From NCBI GenBank assembly GCA_012270865.1, contig JAAXHL010000065.1, positions 20,809 through 84,808 of the forward strand: a stretch of 64,000 nt of DNA, in the 5' to 3' direction. Shown piece after piece: positions 42,372 to 50,813 of the stretch. A program made the position numbers and the translations under genes. How positions within the stretch are numbered: position 1 is the first letter of the stretch; each line of letters starts with the position of its first letter. The notes under the pieces are model-generated. The model made no database searches, was not told where the DNA came from, and saw only the letters and a list, made by a program, of their open reading frames with translations. This DNA is from Candidatus Poribacteria bacterium (GTDB lineage Bacteria; Poribacteria; WGA-4E; WGA-3G).

Positions 42372-42394
42372 AATGTTACACCCAGTGTAACATT
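42372..42394. promoter_or_regulatory. AATGTTACAC palindrome
   Basis: AATGTTACAC-CCA-GTGTAACATT is a perfect inverted repeat with 10-bp arms. The half-site GTGTAACATT appears again at 42486-42495. GTTACAC-type palindromes are typical operators, but the binding protein is unknown. Confidence 0.55.
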
Positions 42395-42701
42395 GCATAT
42401 TTTTTGGTTGTGCGTGTGAACCCGCGTGATGTCTGGGTTTTGAGGCGTTTTCGGTGCTGTGAAAAAAATGATAATTTGGTGAAAAGTGTAACATTTTGTT
42501 TGCCTGAATCGGGATTGTGATGTTTCTACGACTGAAAGCTGTTTTCAAACTTAATTTTAGTATAGTATACATTATATATGATAACATATATAATTTGTAA
42601 AGGCAAATTTATTTTCCGAGACTTGCGCTGTATTGACGCAAGTAATAGGTATTTGGAGCTATTGTGGGATGTGATGTCTTGACGTGAGATAAATCGCACT
42701 A

Positions 42702-43550
42702 CTACGAACTGGTGCTTGGTTGTGCTTGACGTATTTTCTCTGCTTCCCGAACTGCATTAAGTAATCGTCTTTTCAAGCTGTTATGGTCGCGGGTTTTTGA
42801 CAACTGCCATACAACTCTTGAGATATACAGTCTGATTTCATCATTTGAAATGCTTGTATCAACTGTGTTACTTATCAAACGCCTCATAATTCCAAACGCG
42901 AAGTGTCCAGGGAGTAAGTCAATCAGGCGATGTTCCGTTAAGTATTTTTCAACCAAATTTTCTGCTTCATCAATGCTTTGCGCGTAAATGTTCTCGGCAG
43001 CTGCCTCTTGCTGTTTTTGAATCTCATTGTCTCGAAAATCTTCCTTGAAAAATCGGTCTGGGGTACGAAAAAATGTTTTCTGTCCTGTTTTTGAACGTTG
43101 GTGTGCCACATCCAATATAAGTAAATCCTTAAATCTTACTTCAATATCTGCAGTAAAAGCCATAAATTCGTCGCTTGTTAGTGATATTTCTAAACTATCT
43201 TCTGAATGGAGGCGGTCACTACAGAACTGCTTTATTGGTTCCATCTCAAAAAGATAATTTTCATAAGAATGCCGATGCAGTAAAACGACTCGCCTATGTT
43301 GACTTCGAGTGCGCTCTAAAATCTCGTAATCCCCATCCAGTACAACGACATAAGGAAATTCATTTTGTTCAAGAAGTGTTGCTAATTTCTCACATTCGGG
43401 TTTACCATTTTTCGCTTTTATTCGGCAATTATAGTTTTGGAGAACTGCGTCATAGAAAGGTATATCGGTGTGTCCCTCAACATACACAAGGATTTCTGGA
43501 TGGAAAAGATACTCTGCAGCTAACCCCGAGGTAGTTCGGGAAAACGCCAT
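42702..43550 (-). CDS. DUF4435/Toprim protein, AriB-like
   Basis: A 282-residue protein with a Toprim-type nuclease core: VYVEGHTDIPFYD (E25, D29) and VVVLDGDYEI (D-x-D near 72-74), followed by LLHRHSYENYLFE. This pattern fits the DUF4435 family, to which AriB of the PARIS phage-defence system belongs. In PARIS the nuclease is held by the AriA ATPase and released when a phage protein blocks restriction, then cleaves host tRNA. Here its ATG overlaps the stop of the ATPase gene by one base (TAATG), so the pair is coupled as in PARIS. The assignment is by motif and gene order from memory. Confidence 0.75.
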   Translation of the reverse strand: MAFSRTTSGLAAEYLFHPEILVYVEGHTDIPFYDAVLQNYNCRIKAKNGKPECEKLATLLEQNEFPYVVVLDGDYEILERTRSQHRRVVLLHRHSYENYLFEMEPIKQFCSDRLHSEDSLEISLTSDEFMAFTADIEVRFKDLLILDVAHQRSKTGQKTFFRTPDRFFKEDFRDNEIQKQQEAAAENIYAQSIDEAENLVEKYLTEHRLIDLLPGHFAFGIMRRLISNTVDTSISNDEIRLYISRVVWQLSKTRDHNSLKRRLLNAVREAEKIRQAQPSTSS

Positions 43551-44848
43551 TAACTTTGCCCTCCCAAATCTATAACCTTATCCTGAAATTTGCCAACAAT
43601 GTCGGGAGAGTGCGTTGCAACGATTATCTGTTTCTGTCCGCCAAGTGTTACTATAGATTCCAGCAGTTTTTCCTGCCAAGTGACATGGAGTGATAATTCA
43701 GGTTCATCTGCGATATAAACGACTGGTTTATCGACTTTAAGAAGGGCTTGCGTAAGCAGAATCAAGATCTGTTTTTCTCCGGAAGATAGGAAGCACCAGT
43801 TTAATTCTGATGGTGAGGGCGACTTAATGTTTAAAATACCGTTTCCATCAACTTTAATGGATTTATTATTGAAAAATGAATTAACTGTTTTCTCGTAAAA
43901 TCGCAAAGAGGCAAAAATTCGTTCTTTATCCTCTTCAAGTTCTCCTGCATATTTAACCATAGCTTTTGTTCGACCTATAAGTGGAATTACGAAGGTATCT
44001 TCAAATTCCAGGGGAATGTCTTTTCCCGCGTAAATCAAGGGCAATACCTTTTTTGCAGCCTCAAACGCAGCGAAATGATCGTCAATTCTGCTCTGCATTG
44101 ATTCGTCTAAGAACCCAGCAGCTTCAAAGGCATTTAATAATTGATCCTTTTCTGCTTCTGTTGGTAGCGAGTGAAAGACTGAATTACGTATTGACTTCAG
44201 TTGGTCATGTTCTTTACTGTAAAGTATCACAGATAGGACTTGATGTTCAAATTGTCTATAACGCTCAGAAAGTTGGGCGTTTAAGATGGAATGATAGCGG
44301 GAGAGACCTTCTAACAATTCCTCAAGGCGTAAGTCTACTGATTCCAATGGTTCTCTTTTTGTATACCTTTCTTCCTCATCTTCTGTTACGGGTAAACGAC
44401 GGCTTACGGGGAGCCAAACCAGGGGCACTATGGGAGTTGATTCGCCATCAATTTCCTCTGATAGCATGTTCCTGATGACGTTATCTCTTTCGTGAAAATA
44501 GCGGAGCGGGGATCGAACTGGTTTTCGACGAGAAAAAATATCTATAGGTGCCTCATATTCTTTCTTACCTACTTTGAGTTTCAAAAATTCTTCTCCAGTA
44601 TCAATCTTAATCGTGCGAACAGAATTACCTTTGAAACTTTTCAATCCGATTTTTGCTTGTTGAAAATTAAAGTTTACGACACTCTGTAGATCGCCTGATA
44701 AGATAGCATGGAGAAGATTCAAAATAGTAGTTTTGCCAGAACCATTTGGACCTATCAGGACATTCACATCGTTACTAAAAGTTAGGTCAACGTCTCGATA
44801 GTCCCATAGTTTGTCTATTTTGAATGATTCAATGAAATAACTGCTCAT
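43550..44848 (-). CDS. AAA ATPase, AriA-like
   Basis: A 432-residue ABC/AAA15-type ATPase. Walker A GPNGSGKT lies at residues 33-40, the signature CFLSSGEKQILIL near 360, Walker B VVYIADEPELSLH near 385 and the H-loop IVATHSPDIV near 415. The middle is a long helical insert (about 150-330). It is followed, with one shared base, by a DUF4435 Toprim protein, the arrangement of the PARIS defence system. A leftward promoter lies 47 bases upstream. A GAGAGGGAG ribosome site precedes ATG. Base composition is A/T-rich like the rest of the island. Related ATPase-nuclease pairs exist, so 'PARIS-like' is the safe label. Confidence 0.8.
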   Translation of the reverse strand: MSSYFIESFKIDKLWDYRDVDLTFSNDVNVLIGPNGSGKTTILNLLHAILSGDLQSVVNFNFQQAKIGLKSFKGNSVRTIKIDTGEEFLKLKVGKKEYEAPIDIFSRRKPVRSPLRYFHERDNVIRNMLSEEIDGESTPIVPLVWLPVSRRLPVTEDEEERYTKREPLESVDLRLEELLEGLSRYHSILNAQLSERYRQFEHQVLSVILYSKEHDQLKSIRNSVFHSLPTEAEKDQLLNAFEAAGFLDESMQSRIDDHFAAFEAAKKVLPLIYAGKDIPLEFEDTFVIPLIGRTKAMVKYAGELEEDKERIFASLRFYEKTVNSFFNNKSIKVDGNGILNIKSPSPSELNWCFLSSGEKQILILLTQALLKVDKPVVYIADEPELSLHVTWQEKLLESIVTLGGQKQIIVATHSPDIVGKFQDKVIDLGGQS

Positions 44849-44894
44849 GATTTGGCTCCCTCTCAGAATCTATACCCCTCAACTGATTGTTAAA

Positions 44895-44923
44895 ATAGTA
44901 GCACATTTGGTGGGAAAAGGCAA
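44895..44923 (-). promoter_or_regulatory. Promoter of the PARIS-like operon
   Basis: On the minus strand TTGCCT (44923-44918), a 17-base spacer and TACTAT (44900-44895) lie about 47 bases before the ATPase start. Confidence 0.55.
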
Positions 44924-45053
44924 AAGTTAAATGATAGGCTATTGCTGTGCTAACTTTCCGTGGAATACCTACCCTCATTCAGTTCGGCAGATATTTCTTG
45001 AAATTCCTGTGCCATGGCGACAAAGTCTGGATAAATGCGCCTTCTTGCTAACC

Positions 45054-45185
45054 TTAAGTGATCAGGTTATCGTCTGCATCAGTTGGGTTGCAGGAGCGGG
45101 ATTTGTCGGTTTCAAGTGGTCGGTAGGGGACGGTGAGATGGTGGGTGTAGATATGGTGTTTTCCGTTGAATTCGAGTGTTGGCAT
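45054..45185 (-). pseudogene. Remnant of a site-specific DNA methyltransferase (N-terminus)
   Basis: An ATG at 45185, with AAAAGGATA before it, opens a 43-codon frame beginning MPTLEFNGKHHIYTHHLTVP and including YRPLE and ADDNLI before a TAA at 45054-45056. In my memory this is the opening of type III / Mod-like site-specific DNA methyltransferases, which continue ...NLIIHGDNLHALKAL. Here the frame stops at the point where the conserved domain should begin. So only the first 40 or so residues survive. It suggests that a restriction-modification locus once stood here and was lost when neighbouring defence genes came in. Confidence 0.55.
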
Positions 45186-45236
45186 AGGTTATCCTTTTCG
45201 GTTTATCTGTGTTATTGACGTGAAATATCTTTTTCG

Positions 45237-45653
45237 TTAATTTTTCCAATCTTCCAAACGAAGTCCTAATCCAATTATTCTTTCATAATCAGAATCGGAA
45301 GCAACCAGAATTGCATCAAGCGTTAAAGCTGTCGCAGCAATCCAAAGGTCGCATTCACCTAAAGACGTTCCTTGTTTTTGCGACGCAATTTTTATCTGTG
45401 CATAGACTTCACCAACGTCCCTTGGAATTGGGTCACATGGGACTGTAGCAAATAATTCATTTGCTCTTCGTTCAAGATCTTGTCGTCTTTTTCCGTCCGG
45501 GAGTCGGCCAATTCCGAACAGAATTTCTCCCCTAACGATGGGACACGTAAAATGGTAGTCCGACTCGGTAAGAGAATCGAAACGCCCTTTTACTCTGGAA
45601 TTGTCCTGCATCAACAAACTACATGTTGATGTATCCAAGAGATAATTATTCAT
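45237..45653 (-). CDS. PIN-domain nuclease (VapC-like) coupled to the STAND gene
   Basis: A 138-residue PIN-domain protein. Acidic residues of the active site are visible: YLLDTSTCSLL (D7), VRGEILFGI (Glu near 41), GECDLWIAATAL (Asp near 102) and ILVASDSDYERI. PIN proteins cleave RNA, often tRNA or mRNA, and VapC toxins normally pair with a VapB antitoxin. None is here. Instead its ATG overlaps the stop of the 1508-residue STAND protein (ATGA, 45650-45653), so the two are made together. It could be a second effector of the defence operon, or a toxin kept in check by the large protein. Confidence 0.85.
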   Translation of the reverse strand: MNNYLLDTSTCSLLMQDNSRVKGRFDSLTESDYHFTCPIVRGEILFGIGRLPDGKRRQDLERRANELFATVPCDPIPRDVGEVYAQIKIASQKQGTSLGECDLWIAATALTLDAILVASDSDYERIIGLGLRLEDWKN

Positions 45654-48600
45654 TCTTTATTACTTTCATCCTGTTCAAATATCGAATCAAACCTTATAGG
45701 TATTTCCCCCTCTTTTATTGATTGATTCAGTGCTTCGATGTCTTCATCGGTGAGATGTGGTGGTTTTTCCATCGCTTTGATGAGGCGTTGTGCAGTCGGA
45801 TTTTTTCTTATTGCGGGTTCCTGTTTTGGGGGTGATTCTGTCCAAGTGCGGAAGTGTTCAAAAAACTTAGGCGATAATGGCACTTTAACTGAAACAGCTT
45901 GATGTACCGCGAGTAGTATCTGACCAATTTTCTTCTGTCCAGTTTCACTACTTTTACAGGCTTTTTCTATTTGTGGAACTGTGAGCATTGGTGTTTTCAA
46001 CTTCGCTCGAAATTCAATTCTTTGCAGCCATTGTACAGAAAGCAGGACTCCTAAGTCTTTTACGACAAAATCTGCCCATTGACTATTAATGAAAAAAGAT
46101 GAAATGATTGTATGGGCAAAAAGAAGGTCTTCTAAACTGGTTTCTTGATTACAGATAACTCTTACTGATGCTGCAAGTTGTTTTTCAATTTTTGCATTAA
46201 GTGTGTACATCACCGTAAGAGCATCATTATAATTTCCCCGTAATATAGGTTCAATTAAATCGAGGGCGGAATATATATTCTCTTTAATAGGTAGCTCAGA
46301 CGAATTTGTACGCCATTTAGCCAAAATATGTTGTCCATTTCTGTTTGTCCGCATTTCAACAAGAAATGCTGCTACAAAAATAGCAATGATGTTATCGACA
46401 GAAGCAAAGTCGGATAGATCGGAGTCAGATATAGAATAAGAGCCTTTTTCCGCAGCTCCTCTATCGCTTTGCTGATGCTTCTTCATTGAACTATACATCG
46501 GTGCTAGCTGATAGATACGTTGTGGCAAATTATCAAAGGTTTTGTTTCTAAATTCATACTTTGCTTCAAGGACGGAAAGGAAGTAATTCAATAACGGATA
46601 TTCTTCTCGGTCTGAGCTCTGTAGGGCATGCTGGAGAATTGTCGTCTCATGCCCAAATCTGTACTCAATTTGTGCGAGGTAGAGCCAAGAGTATCCTATC
46701 GGAGAATCAGGTAAATCTAAAACTTTTTCGTTAGTTTCCGGATCACTACAGAAACCTGCAGCGGGTTCGGAAAATTCTGAAGAGTTATTTTCAGGCGCGT
46801 ACCATATCGTCCATATCCATTTTATAATGTATTCCAATCGTTTCTTTAAAGTGAAATACGTGACATCTGTATTGTCTTGAGGAAGGGTTTCAAAATTTTT
46901 CAGTGTCAGATGCAGAAACTTTATGCAGTTCAATATATTGCCTGCTTTAAAATAGGCAAGTCCTGCATCCGCGTATAAACCGATGTATCTTTCAGTGTTC
47001 TCAATCTTTTGAGTTCTCCTTGCACCTTCTTCAAGGAAAGTAGCTGCCTTTTTCCAATCGTCCAAATAAGCTGCACATATAGCAGCTCTACGACATTCCC
47101 CCAAAGGTCCAACTCCCAATTGTTCTGATGCTTGATACCACTCAGGAAGAATGCGTTCGTAAATATCAAGTGCTTCTTGGTAATGTTCGTGACGTAAATA
47201 TACAACAGCTTGCCCTTCTTCTATCACAGGTAACGCCCCCACTTTTAATATAATATCTTTATAAACTTGATGAGCAGTGTTGGGATCCTTTAAACATTCA
47301 TCATATATGATTGCTTTACTTCTTGCTGATAATGCAGCGATATATGGATAACGCCAATCGAGAGATTTTTCTATTACTTTGTCATAAACTTGTAAGCATT
47401 TTGTCCAATCAGAATTTTCCTGTTTTTCTTCATATAAGTAGATACTTTCAATCAAAATACGACAGTCGATATTATAACCCTCAAATTCTGCTAATAATAA
47501 AGTCCGGGTTTTTGGATCAAGTTCATCTAAGACATCAATAAGGTCATTGAGGAAAGCAACGTTAATATCAGGACGCGTATAGATGAAACTAAATAGAAAA
47601 CTAAAAAAGTTTGATTCATCAATATTTATTTCTTTTAATTTTTCCATGGAATTAAAGTATGATTTCCAAACCTTTTGGTCCATGTTTTTGATATCAATCA
47701 TTTCTTTCAGATAACCTACCAGCTTCTTGGCTGGCAGTATCACTTGATTATATTTGAGTATTTCTGTTACTAACATGAGACGAGACAGCAGGTATGACTG
47801 TCGGGGTTCATAAGGTTTGGTTTCTTTATCCCAAATTTCAAGTATCTTTGGTACTAACTCTGGTTTTACCTCAACTGCAATTTGATACTGAAATGATCGA
47901 AACATTTGATTTACAAAGGCATGACCTGGGAATAATTCTTCATGCGGATCAGTTTTAATGCTTACTAACCACGAGAATTCTTGGCAGATATTCTCCCAAT
48001 CATCTTCTTGAGCAGTCATCAGAGCATGAATGACAGAAATAAACCCTCCTCTGTTTTGTCCAATCATACTATGTGTGAGCACAGCCCACGCTTCTGTCGT
48101 GGTCAGTTTCTTCGTTTTGAGGATTGCGTTTGCAATGTAAGCGTGGAGATCTTTTATTCTATTCGCGGACAAATCTTCCTTAGCTGCGTTTGTCAATAAA
48201 GGTGAAGTTGTGTAGTAGTTTTCACTGATTTGATCTATCCAAGGACCAACCAGTTGATCAAAAATATGTCCAGGATGAGTTATGCGGTCTGGTATTTCGC
48301 CAATGTTACGAGCACAATCTCTCCTGAATTCAGTAACCATCAGGCTAAGCCTATAGAGAAATTCCCGTTGATCTTCTGATAAGGCTGCGAGTAATTGACG
48401 CACATCTTCAAACTCTTTTGCCATCGTTGAGGATGATTGAAAGATACTATTGATTATATCTTGTCGCTTCCAGTCTTTTTCCTGTAGTTGAGTAAATAGA
48501 GCGTGTACAAGCCTTGGATGCCTCTTTGTGGGCAATTGAAACAATTCTGCCAGATCCTTGGCATCTTCAGCAGGGCACCCCATTTCTACAGCAAATTGTT

Positions 48601-50176
48601 CAATTTCAGGGATGGTAAAATTGGAAACAGGGACAACTACCGACGATGATAAACCGAGACTGCGAATAAGGTTATTGGGTGGATTATATTGACTCGTGAT
48701 CAATAATTTTGCACCACGTTCCAGGACCCTGTAAACTACAACCCCCAAGTCTTCTTCATACTCTTGCAGCTGTTGAGGTTGTAAGTTCAAGTCATCAATG
48801 ACGACGTTCACTTGTGCAGATTCATGACTTACTATATTAGCAAGTTTCTTTAAAATTGCGGAAACTTGGGATGAATCTATGTTTGTCAATTTTAGCCAAA
48901 ACCACTTGCCTTCCATAGCGCTTGCGGTCAAATTTGCGAGAGTTGTTTTTCCTGTGTCCACGCCTCCTTGTATTATGGCTATACCGTCTGATTGGAGTTT
49001 ATCTTGGATTTTTGTGAGTAATTCAGTTCTTGGAACAACAACATTAAGAAAAAGCAGAGGTATATCAGTTTGTATGTGGAGAGAAGATTGAATCGTAATA
49101 TCAGAGGGGCCGCCAATGAATCCCGTTCCAACGGCACCTTTCATTGCAGCTAACATTTCCATGTGTTGCAAATGCTCTTCAGAAACCAATCGCTTTGTTT
49201 TTTCCTCGAAAATTTCCAAAAAACGTAATCGGGTAAGTTTGCGGTTTTCCGGTTGTCCTGCTACCTTCCAAGTTTCAGTGATAAGAGGTTCAACAATATC
49301 TTTTGCCTTAGAAGGTGAAATACCGTGCCGATCACCATGATAAACCAGTTTTTCATGTATAGATTGCTCAACAAAACTGGACGGTTTTCCATCTGTGTCC
49401 CAAGTAATAGGTTCTATAAGTTGTTCATAAATCTCTTGAGGTGATGCCTCCTTCAGAAAATCATTGACTGCCTCTGATATTTTTCCATCAGTCTGTAAAA
49501 ATTCTGATATTTTTTGGATAGCTGCTTCATTACCAGAACAACGTCTCCATACTTCAAGACCCGGTTTATCCATTCCCAATGGATTACCTTGTTCTTTAAC
49601 TATTTTGGATTTTGTGAGGAGACGGAATTTCACACGCCGATCTTGATTGTTAGTCCGTAGTTCCCAATAGTTGTTGATCCCGTCAATTACCTGCTGAGAC
49701 CTGAGTGTTATGTTGTTTTGGGTGTGTTTGACTTGCGTTGCTGTAAACGTTCCCTCTGACTCTGTATCAAAATCTTCCGCAACTTCAAGATAAAGAATAT
49801 CGTTATCGGCAAGGTCCAGCCAAGCATTTACGCTGTGCAAGATCTGGTAGCGATATCCTTCTATGGAATCGGTTGCTTGACGTTTGGAATCTGCGTTTAT
49901 TGGTTCTTGGTGAAGCACCTTGAGTTGAGAAGCGGGGAAGCTGAGACATTTGTACATCTGTCCATTGTCATCGCTGAATTCAACCTCAAACGCTTCACCT
50001 TCTGAAAGGATTTCAACAACTGTCCCGACTTCTCCGCGCTTGAGATTATGCTCAGGGACATCCCATGTGAGCGCGACGACATCCAGAAGTTTGATTTTGC
50101 CTTTTTCTGTGGATTCTTGATTGCGTTCAGGCAAGTTATCTATACTTGAGGTGTTATCAGACAATTTATTTTTCAT
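45650..50176 (-). CDS. DUF4926 - Cap4-like nuclease - STAND ATPase - TPR protein
   Basis: A 1508-residue protein. Residues 27-92 (LLDVVALTWDVPEHNLKRGE, GTVVEIL, FEVEFSD) match the small DUF4926 domain. Residues about 95-330 look like a Cap4/DUF4297 dsDNA endonuclease: GYRYQILHSVNAWL, then LEVAEDFD and TQVKHT (near 130-148), a PD-(D/E)xK core of the Q-x-K type. Walker A QGGVDTGKTTL lies near 405 and Walker B NVVIDDLNL near 458, a STAND-type ATPase. From about 850 on the protein is helical with TPR-like repeats, the usual sensor part. Nuclease-STAND-repeat proteins are Avs-type antiviral sensors. The DUF4926 fusion is unusual. Start and stop overlap the genes on both sides as ATGA. Confidence 0.82.
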   Translation of the reverse strand: MKNKLSDNTSSIDNLPERNQESTEKGKIKLLDVVALTWDVPEHNLKRGEVGTVVEILSEGEAFEVEFSDDNGQMYKCLSFPASQLKVLHQEPINADSKRQATDSIEGYRYQILHSVNAWLDLADNDILYLEVAEDFDTESEGTFTATQVKHTQNNITLRSQQVIDGINNYWELRTNNQDRRVKFRLLTKSKIVKEQGNPLGMDKPGLEVWRRCSGNEAAIQKISEFLQTDGKISEAVNDFLKEASPQEIYEQLIEPITWDTDGKPSSFVEQSIHEKLVYHGDRHGISPSKAKDIVEPLITETWKVAGQPENRKLTRLRFLEIFEEKTKRLVSEEHLQHMEMLAAMKGAVGTGFIGGPSDITIQSSLHIQTDIPLLFLNVVVPRTELLTKIQDKLQSDGIAIIQGGVDTGKTTLANLTASAMEGKWFWLKLTNIDSSQVSAILKKLANIVSHESAQVNVVIDDLNLQPQQLQEYEEDLGVVVYRVLERGAKLLITSQYNPPNNLIRSLGLSSSVVVPVSNFTIPEIEQFAVEMGCPAEDAKDLAELFQLPTKRHPRLVHALFTQLQEKDWKRQDIINSIFQSSSTMAKEFEDVRQLLAALSEDQREFLYRLSLMVTEFRRDCARNIGEIPDRITHPGHIFDQLVGPWIDQISENYYTTSPLLTNAAKEDLSANRIKDLHAYIANAILKTKKLTTTEAWAVLTHSMIGQNRGGFISVIHALMTAQEDDWENICQEFSWLVSIKTDPHEELFPGHAFVNQMFRSFQYQIAVEVKPELVPKILEIWDKETKPYEPRQSYLLSRLMLVTEILKYNQVILPAKKLVGYLKEMIDIKNMDQKVWKSYFNSMEKLKEINIDESNFFSFLFSFIYTRPDINVAFLNDLIDVLDELDPKTRTLLLAEFEGYNIDCRILIESIYLYEEKQENSDWTKCLQVYDKVIEKSLDWRYPYIAALSARSKAIIYDECLKDPNTAHQVYKDIILKVGALPVIEEGQAVVYLRHEHYQEALDIYERILPEWYQASEQLGVGPLGECRRAAICAAYLDDWKKAATFLEEGARRTQKIENTERYIGLYADAGLAYFKAGNILNCIKFLHLTLKNFETLPQDNTDVTYFTLKKRLEYIIKWIWTIWYAPENNSSEFSEPAAGFCSDPETNEKVLDLPDSPIGYSWLYLAQIEYRFGHETTILQHALQSSDREEYPLLNYFLSVLEAKYEFRNKTFDNLPQRIYQLAPMYSSMKKHQQSDRGAAEKGSYSISDSDLSDFASVDNIIAIFVAAFLVEMRTNRNGQHILAKWRTNSSELPIKENIYSALDLIEPILRGNYNDALTVMYTLNAKIEKQLAASVRVICNQETSLEDLLFAHTIISSFFINSQWADFVVKDLGVLLSVQWLQRIEFRAKLKTPMLTVPQIEKACKSSETGQKKIGQILLAVHQAVSVKVPLSPKFFEHFRTWTESPPKQEPAIRKNPTAQRLIKAMEKPPHLTDEDIEALNQSIKEGEIPIRFDSIFEQDESNKE

Positions 50177-50523
50177 GATTTATCCCGATTTTTCAACGGA
50201 AACGCAGTTGTCAATTTTGGAAAATCAGTGTTGGTTTCAATAATCCAAGCACTCCGAATAGTCGCTTGTTTATCCCGCCAATTCAGTGTGAAATCAAGTG
50301 TATAACGCTGTCCATACGCGTCCTTATCTGCTAATTGCGCGTCTTGATTTTTGACTGCTTCTAATAAAGCGTTGCGTAACTCTTCTGCATCATTAGCGTC
50401 CATATCGAGCAAGGAAGTAAATAGGCGGGCTTTATGTTTCCCTTTGTGATGCTGTGGATTGAGACAATACTCTCGCAGCTTGCGAATGTCCACAACGGCA
50501 CGTTCAGCGTTTGGTATTCTCAT
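50173..50523 (-). CDS. DUF6883-family small protein
   Basis: A 116-residue protein beginning MRIPNAERAVVDIRKLREYC. The pattern 'P-N-A-E ... K-L ... Y-x-L-N ... H-x-G-x-x-K-A-x-x-F', followed by YGQRYTLDF and the SAWIIE / PKLTTAFP end, is that of DUF6883. Such genes are often found next to a small DUF4926 gene, and the pair has been suspected to be a toxin-antitoxin or immunity module. Here DUF4926 is instead the first domain of the giant protein encoded right after it (ATGA overlap at 50173-50176). So it is likely a regulatory or sensing subunit of the same system. The family match is from memory. Confidence 0.75.
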   Translation of the reverse strand: MRIPNAERAVVDIRKLREYCLNPQHHKGKHKARLFTSLLDMDANDAEELRNALLEAVKNQDAQLADKDAYGQRYTLDFTLNWRDKQATIRSAWIIETNTDFPKLTTAFPLKNRDKS

Positions 50524-50535
50524 GAACCGTGTTCT

Positions 50536-50541
50536 ATTATA
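50536..50541 (-). promoter_or_regulatory. -10 box of the STAND operon, near-leaderless
   Basis: TATAAT on the minus strand lies 12 bases before the ATG of the DUF6883 gene, so the transcript would start only about 5 bases before the start codon. No good -35 box is seen at the usual distance (TTAACG at 19 bases is the best), so an activator may be needed. Confidence 0.45.
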
Positions 50542-50738
50542 CCCACCAATTTTTCGTCAGCGTTAAAGTTATTTTGGATCAATTTTGTCTTCGGTAAGAC
50601 TTCAAACAAGTATAGCATTAAGTTCGGAAGGTTTCAAGTTAAAAATTGAGAAAGCATGCTACACAAATGCTGGAGAAGTACCCAAGCAAATAAACCCCTA
50701 CGGGACTGAAGAGAGTTTTGAAGTTCTTCGTGTGGAAT

Positions 50739-50778
50739 CCGGTTCGGTTAGGAAACCGAACCTACCGGTCTGGGGGCC
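50739..50778. repeat. Dispersed hairpin repeat, copy 2
   Basis: GGTTCGGTT-AGGA-AACCGAACC, then TACCGGTCTGGG. It is related to the copy at 29846-29882, with compensating changes in both arms of the hairpin. It lies between the STAND operon promoter and the GT2 gene's end. Confidence 0.65.
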
Positions 50779-50813
50779 GCGACTGTAACTACCCTGAATA
50801 GAGGTGATAAATC

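Larger units (their letters stand above)
41848..42701. other. Long A/T-rich intergenic region with palindromes
   Basis: No convincing gene is present. It separates the Crp/Fnr operon from the defence island and may mark the island's edge. It holds a 20-bp tandem repeat, a cluster of TGACGT palindromes and an AATGTTACAC palindrome with a further half-site. The stretch 42530-42610 is extremely A/T-rich (repeated ATATAT blocks). Confidence 0.6.

Noticed and set aside
42255..42587. 110-residue minus-strand frame as a gene
   Set aside because: It covers the palindromes and iterons, has no ribosome site, and its composition (many H, N, T) is not protein-like.
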